Shown: in pieces, positions 56,900 to 64,000 of the stretch | How positions within the stretch are numbered: the first letter of the stretch is position 1 | Layout of the letters: each line of letters opens with the position of its first letter | DNA from: Cryptomeria japonica | Lineage: Eukaryota > Streptophyta > Pinopsida > Cupressales > Cupressaceae | DNA: 64,000 nucleotides | Assembly: GCF_030272615.1 (NCBI RefSeq) | Contig: NC_081407.1 | Span: forward strand, 440,599,213-440,663,212 | Reading direction: 5' to 3' | The notes under the pieces: generated by a model | Databases searched by the model: none | Told to the model about the DNA's origin: nothing | What the model saw: the letters and a program-made list of their open reading frames with translations, nothing else | Program-made: the position numbers and the translations under genes

Positions 56900-57850
56900 C
56901 ATAAGAATTCACACAAAATATGTTGGGTGAGTGATTTGACAAACTCTCAATCAAATGTCATGGCAGACATGCATGCAAAATATGGAATCATCGACAATGC
57001 ACCTGAGTTGCATGATCAAATGCCTCAAGAAGATGTCATCTCCAGGAATGAAATAAAATGAGTGTAGACTATGCAGAAAATAGATTTTGTTGAAAATATT
57101 TTAGAAACTTTCCATTAAACACAATTGTAATGATTACCGTCTCTCTGCAAAATGGATATGTTAACAAATCTTTAGAAATCTACAAGCAAATGCATTTTGC
57201 ATGTCTTAATCAACATCTTGCAACCTTTGACAACATGCCTCAAAGAGACGACATCTCATAGAATTTGAGGATTACAGAATGCACATAAAATATATTACAG
57301 AAGGGATCTCTGAAACATATCCTAACATTGCAAGCTTTGTTAGCATTTTATCACATGAACAATTGTTATTGAATTACACCAATAGTTGATCATTGTATGT
57401 GCATGTTGAACTTCATACCCGCACAACTATCTTGCAGACACTCCAAATATTCTTATTAAGATGTGAGTTGAAGTTGTGGTGGATGTGTGGATATATCTTC
57501 TTGGTGCCTGAAGATCATATATGAAAACATACTAGTCAATAAAAACAAAGAAATGTGGTCTGTATTGAATGCCATGACTAAAGCATTTTCACAAAATGGG
57601 TTGGTCAAAAAAATTCTTTATAAACTTTCAAGAAAATGCAATTTTTAGGTGTAAAGCCAAATTCAACAACTTTTGCTAGCTTCCCTCCTGCCTCGCGCCA
57701 ACAATGAGAAGTCAAAGCACAATGTATGAATGTCCATCAAGACATAACAGAAGAAGGATTTCATCAAATCTACTTACAAATACACACCACTTTTTAACCA
57801 ACTTGCCATTGGGATATGATACTTATGTTGGCATGAAATGTGTTAATCTC
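56900..57850 (+). pseudogene. Second PPR protein pseudogene
   Basis: Disjoint frames on the plus strand give PPR pieces in order. They are ADMHAKYGIIDNAPELHDQM with PQEDVIS, then LQNGYVNKSLEIYKQMHF, then FDNMPQRDDIS, then LNAMTKAFSQNGLVKK and FLGVKPNSTTFAS, then GYDTYVGMKCVN. Stops and frameshifts separate them. These are PLS-class repeats like those at 5.2 kb, but the two fragments are not copies of each other at nucleotide level. No targeting peptide or E/DYW end is seen. Confidence 0.7.
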
Positions 57851-58234
57851 AGTCTTGGTTAGAAGATCTAGTTCTTCCATTGAGAAGACAGGTTTAGAGA
57901 GTACTTTGTTCTAGGATACAAATATTCTTCAAAATATGATTGATGGAATATACAATGGATGAATGCAAAAGAAATCAATCATTCCATCATACAAGTCTTC
58001 CCATTATGAAAATAAATGTTATGTTCATGAAATAAAAGAATACTTGATAGATGTAGATACAATTGTGTTGTCCTCAATTTCAACAGGGCTAAAATCATGA
58101 GGCAACCCTACGAATCTGGTTTGTTTCATACCTCACATCCTCTAGGAGAGGTTGATCAACTTTATCGGTTAGTCGCTTTTTACTTTTCATCATTTGCTTT
58201 TGTCATTTTTGAGTTGTTAGATTTTGCAGTTTTT
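57851..58234. other. Intergenic, no gene seen
   Basis: No supported coding or repeat feature. Confidence 0.4.
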
Positions 58235-59080
58235 CTTGCAGGTCAAACTTTAAAGTCCAACCCGTAGGGTGCTTTTAGGGTGAAACTGTACATCAGACTT
58301 TAAAGTCCGATGTGTAATGTTTTGTGAGTCTTTCCTGCAGATCGAACTTTAAAGTTTGAAGTTTGACCTGCAGGGAAAACTTTCCTGCGTGGTCTCGTCA
58401 GGTAAGAGATGCATGTCAGACTTGTAAGGAGTTTTTCCCGCATGTCGGACTTTAAAGTCTGACATGCATGGCACACATTATCATTAATGTCTTTTTTAGG
58501 GTTATTTATTCAGTTTTTAGTTTGTTTAATTTCATTTTTAGTTGGTTAAGTTGTTTCTCATGTGCTCTCCAGCTCTCCTTTCATTATTGGCTCCTGATTG
58601 CGTTGCCGAATTTCTTCTTCTTGTTGATCGACATTTTCAAGGTAGGGTTTGTTTATTTTCGGCTTTTTCTTTTTCTTTTGCATGCTCTTTTTATTTTCGG
58701 ATAGGGTTTTCTCTGTTTTCTTCTAAGTTTTTTGAAAAAATTAGGGCACATCGGATTTTAAAATCCGATGCCCTAATTTCTTCCTCCTTCCTCCCTTTCT
58801 ACCCTTGCATGTCGGGTTTCAAACCTCGACATGTGAGTTGTTATTTTTTCCCCCTTTCTACATGTTGGATTTTAAAATCTGACATGCAAGAGATGTTATC
58901 ATTCTGCTAAACAAGTCGGGTTTTAAAACCTAACGTGTTAGCAAAATGCATTTTATTTGTTTGCATATCAGACTTTAAAGTCCGATATGTTCACACTTTA
59001 AGTTTTCTCTAGTTGACATGTCGGGTTTTAAAACCCGGCTTGTCAACCATGTTTTATCTAGCTGACAGGTCGGGTTTTAA
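58235..59080. repeat. Array of ~12 palindromes centred on TTTAAA or TTTTAAAA
   Basis: Separate imperfect palindromes of 20-40 bp follow the pattern CATGTCGG, R/Y, TTTAAA, complement, CCGACATG. Examples are at 58241, 58291, 58341, 58441, 58741-58776, 58808, 58861, 58905-58943, 58964, 59014-59049 and a broken half at 59062-59080. Bases in the two arms of one palindrome change together (GGACTTTAAAGTCC in one, GGGTTTTAAAACCC in another), so pairing is kept while sequence varies. Spacing is irregular. A gap at 58470-58740 has no palindrome. Confidence 0.8.
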
Positions 59081-59640
59081 TGTTGGTATTATGGATCTGT
59101 TGCATTGGTTTTGTCATTGATGACAACACAAGATGGAAAAACCATCTAATACCAATTGTTAGGACCCAGAGGCAACTGAGAGGGGGGGGGGTGAGTCAGC
59201 TGTCTAATAATTTCAACCCAAATATAACTTAATCAAACTTGATACTTAATACTGATAAACCAAACTTAATGCCGGTAAACAGATTAATAGTTAATAACAG
59301 TACCGGTGAAACTTAATGCATGAAACAGAAAGATAAACAACATCCACAACACGTAACACAATATTTGTACGTGGAAACCCTATAAGGGGAAAAACCACGG
59401 TGGGAAACCTTACCCACAATCAAATGATACTACTACAGATAGTATGTGTGTACAAATGGGGTCTGCACATGTAGAAAAGGCCAGCTACCTAGAGCTCACT
59501 ACTCAATCACAAGAATGGGAGTCTCACTGACTACAATTGGATAATTAAATCCAATGATAATGTACTACTCAAGGTAGCATCTCCAATGCTAGATTCAGTA
59601 CCAGTTAAGCTCTGATTATACTATGCAGATTGTAGAACTT
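59081..59640 (-). mobile_element. Inverted copia-LTR fragment
   Basis: In reverse orientation this matches the second half of the copia LTR (31.6-32.7 kb): the CCTAACAATTGGTA junction, the C-run (seen here as a G-run), CCGTGGTTTTTCCCC, and TGCAGACCCCATTT. The left edge begins TGTTGGTATT, an LTR-type end, precisely at the centre of the last palindrome. The right edge is truncated near 59640. No coding part is present. Confidence 0.75.
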
Positions 59641-59899
59641 GGAGTGGAGACACATGAAAGTGTCAAGTTAGACTCCCAAATTGCTTTCAATTCTTTGGTG
59701 CGAAGATTTGATTAAGAAAGAGATGAAAAGAATGAATTAAAGTAGAAATGTGAGTAGTTGACCAGTGTGCTTCTCAAAGTCACATAATATTCCCAGGAAA
59801 TTGAGCCAATTATTTCCTAAATGGATACTGAGGCTCTCAAGAAGGTGGAATAGGTGGGCATCAAGGGCCGTGTAGTGGATTGCTCGATTGAAATAAGAA
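59641..59899. other. Intergenic between LTR fragment and coiled-coil frame
   Basis: No feature is supported. Confidence 0.35.
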
Positions 59900-60529
59900 G
59901 GTTCCCATCTTCTAGATCCAGTGATTAAGTTTTTGACTGATTTTGAAATTATCCAAAGTCAAATGCAAGGTGTTAAAACTTCTTTATCTCAAGAGGTCGA
60001 GGATATTGAAAAAAGTGTAACTCTTTGGGATAAAATGGAGTATTTCAGAATTGACATCCTCGTGGAGAATAAGGTAATTCCAACAAGAGAGAAATATATC
60101 CAGATTCTGTCATTATTATCTCATAAGAAAGAAACAATAAGGTCAATGATTATGGAGCTGGATCGAGAAAATAAGGAAGGTAATGATGAAATTGATCTTA
60201 TTTTAGCAAGAATAGCTGATATTCCTTGTTATTTGTATAATGATAATCAAAACCTTGTGACTAGTGATGCCATCATACAAGAATTTATTTCCTTAATGGA
60301 TCACTATACATAAGATGATTTCTCATTGAATGCATTTGATAAATTGCTAGAAATACAATTCAGTTTTGAAGTCCTTGCATCAATGTTGAAAGATGGAAAA
60401 AAGAAATACATAAAGGCTGAAGACGCAGTTTCCCGTGTTCACATCATCACCAACTCTACCACAATTCTGGACAAAGCCAAGATGGAAGCTATTTTGGTCA
60501 AGTTCAAGGAATTTAAAAAGATCCAATGA
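59900..60529 (+). pseudogene. Hypothetical coiled-coil protein, one in-frame stop
   Basis: The frame opens after a TAA at about 59896-59898 and runs to TGA at about 60527, broken only by TAA at 60311. It has no good ATG start. The product (about 205 codons) is charged and helical: EIIQSQMQGVKTSLSQEVED, KKETIRSMIMELDRENKEG, and AEDAVSRVHIITNSTTILDK. I recognise no family. A TATA box and possible LTR lie downstream, so it could be the 3' end of a decayed LTR retroelement's internal region. Confidence 0.35.
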
Positions 60530-60705
60530 GGAGGAGAAAAATGAATAAAGAGTCCCCTTTTGACACTTTCTTTTCATGTAGTTGCATTGTTAGATGCTGC
60601 AAGTTTTATCGCAGTTGCGCATTTTCTTTCTACTATAGTTGTAGTCAAGTGGAACTGTGCAGTTGAATTAGTGAATTGTGCCCACATTTTTCTCCACTCT
60701 TTTTC

Positions 60706-60713
60706 TATATAAA
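60706..60713 (+). promoter_or_regulatory. TATA box, possible LTR promoter
   Basis: TCTATATAAAGGGGACC is a strong TATA context. It lies about 180 bp after the coiled-coil frame, where a 3' LTR's U3 would be expected. No matching LTR copy was found. Confidence 0.35.
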
Positions 60714-61780
60714 GGGGACCCTCATTTGTAAATATTTATCTTTGATATGCTTAGCAAAACTCTGCCAAAATTTTGTGCCAACTAAGACTTTGTGCTTTTT
60801 GTTGTAAAATTTGATTCAAGGAAATAAAGATAGCAATTAGATTATTTCCAAACTTTGTGTTGAATAGAAGATTGTGATTGTGATTGGGATTATTCTTATG
60901 TTTAAATTCTCATGATCATTCCTTACATTCTTGAATCTTTTGGTAAAAATTGTGAAAGTTTATGAAAGAGCTTTCTAATTGTGGAAATAGACTTTGTGTT
61001 GTTTACATATTTGGGAAATTTTCTGATGTTAAGTAATTAGTAGTAGGATTTGTATTGCTACTATTACTTGTAGTTTAAGGAATTGGGAGTTTATACTTGA
61101 AGACTTTGAGCTACAGGTTAAATTTCTTATCATTTGTAATCTTTAGCTTAGTTAAATTTATATTCAAGAAAGACTTTGTGCTTCTCGATTGTAAGCTTTT
61201 GGTGTAATTTGTTGGAGTAGTTGGTTCATTTCTATAAGTATCATATGTGATAGGGATTTGTAACAAGTGGAGGGAAAATACATAAGCTCTGAAAAAAGAG
61301 AGTTATATGCCTGAAACTTACCCACAAAGTTTAATTTCTTGTTAATTAGAGAAGAAATTTCAAAGGGAACCTCCCCTTGCTGAGAGGAGAGATTAATTTG
61401 TCAACATAGCTGTGTGTGAACTATATATTTTGTCATTGCTACGCTAGTGACAAAATATTCACCCAACAAATTCGAGCACATGTCCTTGGAGTTAGAAAGA
61501 TGCAAATTTGTGTTCTCAAATGGCTTGATGATGGAGATTTGTTGGTACAAACTAAAAGACCAAGATAGATGATTTTCAGTGTCAAGAATGTCTTTAGAAA
61601 GTGTCAGAGAAGAAGCTAACAAAGATGGAAAGCTACCTCAAAAAGATCAATGATTTGGTCTTTCTTCAAAATTAACATTTGCTAGTTACACTTTGTAAAA
61701 ATGACTTATGTCACTTATTTGTAGCTACAAGTTAGAATTTGGGCTTAATTTTTGTAAAAGTTAGGTAAATCCTTACTTGT
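60714..61780. other. Intergenic or LTR remnant, no gene
   Basis: The phrase GACTTTGTG recurs several times (60786, 60989, 61172). No coding frame is supported. Confidence 0.35.
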
Positions 61781-61784
61781 CTCA

Positions 61785-61925
61785 AAAAAAGGTAGTTACT
61801 AGAAATAATAACTTAGGTAGTTATCCTAAGTGGTTGACTTAGGTAGTTATCTTAAGTGGATTAGCTAGGTAGTTACACTAGGTGGTTATTCTAAGTGGTT
61901 ACCAAAAGTGGTTATGAATTAGTTA
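61785..61925 (+). repeat. Short tandem repeat, TTAGGTAGTTATCCTAAGTGG
   Basis: About five degenerate units of 25-28 bp containing GGTAGTTAT(C/T)CTAAGTGGTT. Such clusters are common in LTR U3 regions. Confidence 0.7.
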
Positions 61926-62093
61926 TTGCAGGATGCCGATTAATACAAGGCTATTTCATTTGTAAAAGAGAACTTTTTACAGAGGGGAGACAAAGATACT
62001 TAGAGAAATAGTTTGATGACTTTTGTGTTTACACTTTGTGTAAAACAGTTCTTGAGATTATATAATTTCATGGAAATAATAAAGGATGCATTT

Positions 62094-62164
62094 AGCTCGT
62101 ATGTTCTTGATGTGCTTCTTGAGTTATTATTATTGATTTTTCGTGTGTTAAATTCTTGATATCT
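62094..62164 (+). repeat. 71-bp direct repeat, left copy
   Basis: AGCTCGTATGTTCTTGATG, TGCTTCTTGAGTTATTATTA, TGATTTTTCGTGTG and GATATCT match the copy at 63697-63767 with about eight substitutions and the same length. Confidence 0.85.
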
Positions 62165-63696
62165 ATGATATAAGGAGGAATTAATTAAATTAATTTCTTA
62201 TTAAGTCATTAAAATAGTTAATTATTAAAAGTGACTATATATTTAATTAATTTAATTAAAAGTTGACTTAAGTATAAAAATTAAAATAATTAAAAGTCAC
62301 TTAAATAATATTAAATAATAAAGTGTACCTACCCTCTTCTAGAAGGAACCTCGTGAAGGGTGATGAAAAATGATAAATAGAAGAGGATGTTAGAGGATCA
62401 AAGGGGAGATTGGAGTTTTGGTTATGAAGAAATGACTAATGCATGGCATTGGTGAAATCTCCGAGGATGCAAACCTTCAGTAGATTGTAGAAGGGCTGGA
62501 CAAAACCCTAGTTCTTCATCTGGGAGTGGGAGATATTTAGTTTCTCACATTGTACATAGAAGGTTATGGTGATTGGGAAGGAAAATCAATCCTTTCACTT
62601 GAGCTTATTGAAGTTACATCTCAGATTTGGGTAGTTGTGCTTCAGATTTGCAGGTTTAGAAATCACCTTATTGAAGACATATTCTTGGTCAAATATACAT
62701 CTAGTTCCTAAGCGATACTTATGGGAGATTTGTAGAAGAGTTTTGAAGAGTTTTTGAAGGCAGATCGAAGAGCTTATGTCTTGTTGTTATCAAAGTTGCA
62801 GACTATGATCCCCACGTTTTGATTCATATCTCATTACATGTGCAATGATTTTGAGATCTGTGGGCACCAAAATTCATTGGAGAGTGTGGTGATATTTTTG
62901 AGGTAATTTATTGAGTGTTTGGGGTGTCTATTTATTTATATGAAGAAGTCAAACTATAATAGGTCTTCCCCTTTGGAGTCCATCAATTTTTACCATCCAA
63001 AGTTTATAACTGCTCAAAGTCATATGGGATGCTAGGCGCTGCCACATAGTTGGAAAATTTGATCAGTTGGAAGATGGTTTTTTTTGGAATGTCAGTAATA
63101 GATTGTAGTGTGTTCTCAGAGCTTCAGACTTGTAGTAGTAATGGCAGCCTTGTATAAGGGACAACTTGGCACTTGGGGGGCTTGATGATTGTCATATATC
63201 ACACACTTCTGCACCACATATTTCTAGGTTCTAATTATCAAATTTCCGTTGCATTTTCAGTTGGTTGTAAGATTTTATGACAGTCATATGTTCTCAGATA
63301 AATCTGAAAGTGTCCATGTCTATTTGTCTATTTGATGAATTGCTTTTGATGTAAATCGGCTAGTGAAAGTAGCCTATTTTGATTTATGAATGAAAGATCA
63401 ATAAGTTGTCCCTCTTATTTGATGTATGCCAAATGTTTGTGAAATTGACACTTGTCTGTAAGTGCATATGTACTCATTGTAAACTTATCTATATGTGTGG
63501 TTAAAGGCCTAGAATGTCCTAGATAGTGAATTATGCATGATAGTGCTGACTTTTGTAGTTTAGGAAGTTATTATATAAGGTTAAATCAGTTTGATTTTAT
63601 AAGACCAACAAGCTGGAGGACTGCTCGGCAAGTGTTTGACAATATTCCTTGTGTCTCACAAGCATATTTTTGACCTATAAGACCAAGGGATATTAC
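62165..63696. other. 1.5-kb segment between direct repeats, no gene
   Basis: A/T-rich at 62170-62330, then mixed composition. No reading frame or family motif is seen. The flanking 71-bp repeats suggest an insertion or a segmental duplication. Confidence 0.4.
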
Positions 63697-63767
63697 AGCT
63701 CGTATGTTCTAGATGTGCTTCTTGAGTTATTATTACTGATTTTTCGTATGTCAGATTGGTGATATCT
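63697..63767 (+). repeat. 71-bp direct repeat, right copy
   Basis: The partner of 62094-62164 in the same orientation (AGCTCGTATGTTCTAGATG to GATATCT). Confidence 0.85.
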
Positions 63768-64000
63768 TTTGCCTATGTGCAAATGATTTGTCATCTATTG
63801 GAAAGCTTATGATCCATGCAATTGATGTAATGGAACACAATCAAGCTTTGGTATCTTGGTTTGGATGTGCTAGAGTTACCCATCTCTTCGTATGTTGAGA
63901 TATGCTACCCTTATTTCATCATCATTGCAAGTTAAAACTTGTTTTATGCTTAAACCCCCTTTGTATCTATCATCATTTATCAAATCTCAGTGTGTATTCG

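Noticed and set aside
58468..58910. Hydrophobic frames across the palindrome region
   Set aside because: They are Phe/Leu-rich readings of T-rich DNA, overlap each other in two frames, and have no family motif.
58235..59080. Palindrome array as a CRISPR
   Set aside because: Units vary, spacing is irregular, there are no uniform spacers, and the DNA is plant nuclear.

Overview
The window is plant nuclear DNA from a large, AT-rich, repeat-dominated genome. The evidence is plant-type Ty1/copia elements primed by initiator tRNA-Met, a plant F-box gene, PPR and plant 2-oxoglutarate dioxygenase remnants, and a CACTA-type transposon end. The very low gene density, long decayed repeats and degenerate telomere-like tracts would suit a gymnosperm, but that is a guess. 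I see one intact protein gene in 64 kb: an intronless F-box gene at 11627-12853 on the minus strand.

Layout. 1-16643: decayed intergenic DNA with a dispersed repeat at 121-707 (its second copy is split between 16564-16643 and 52316-52754), a duplicated block at 1.6-2.9 kb, a degenerate telomere-like tract at 3.15-3.99 kb, two foldback elements (the second carries a 5S-rRNA-like segment), a PPR pseudogene, an orphan dioxygenase exon, and the F-box gene with a duplicated 65-bp upstream unit. 16644-52315: a 35.7 kb DNA element. It has imperfect terminal inverted repeats, a CATG duplication at its borders, and flanks that together rebuild one copy of the dispersed repeat. 52316-64000: the rest of that repeat, a CACTA-like end with a tRNA-Val-like sequence, a second PPR pseudogene, an array of about a dozen palindromes centred on TTTAAA or TTTTAAAA, a copia LTR fragment, a coiled-coil reading frame and possible LTR remnants.

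Inside the large element. A transposase-like gene runs on the minus strand from 38638 to 20757. Two retrotransposons cut it. A copia element (31621-38307) sits in its N-terminal coding part, and removing it restores the reading frame exactly. A gag-only element with 2.4 kb LTRs (21336-29593, ATGGG duplications) sits in its C-terminal part. A second, plus-strand, multi-exon reading frame (about 16.97-19.08 kb) with Cys-rich motifs converges on the transposase gene. The right arm (38.7-52.3 kb) is mostly minisatellites, GA microsatellites and a captured BTB/POZ gene fragment.

The inferred order of events is: dispersed repeat, then the large DNA element, then the two LTR insertions (gag-only element probably before copia). 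All the transposon genes here are broken by stops or frameshifts, so nothing mobile in the window looks autonomous now. The most novel observations are the reconstructed nested element with its unusual transposase, the palindrome array, and the 5S-like foldback.
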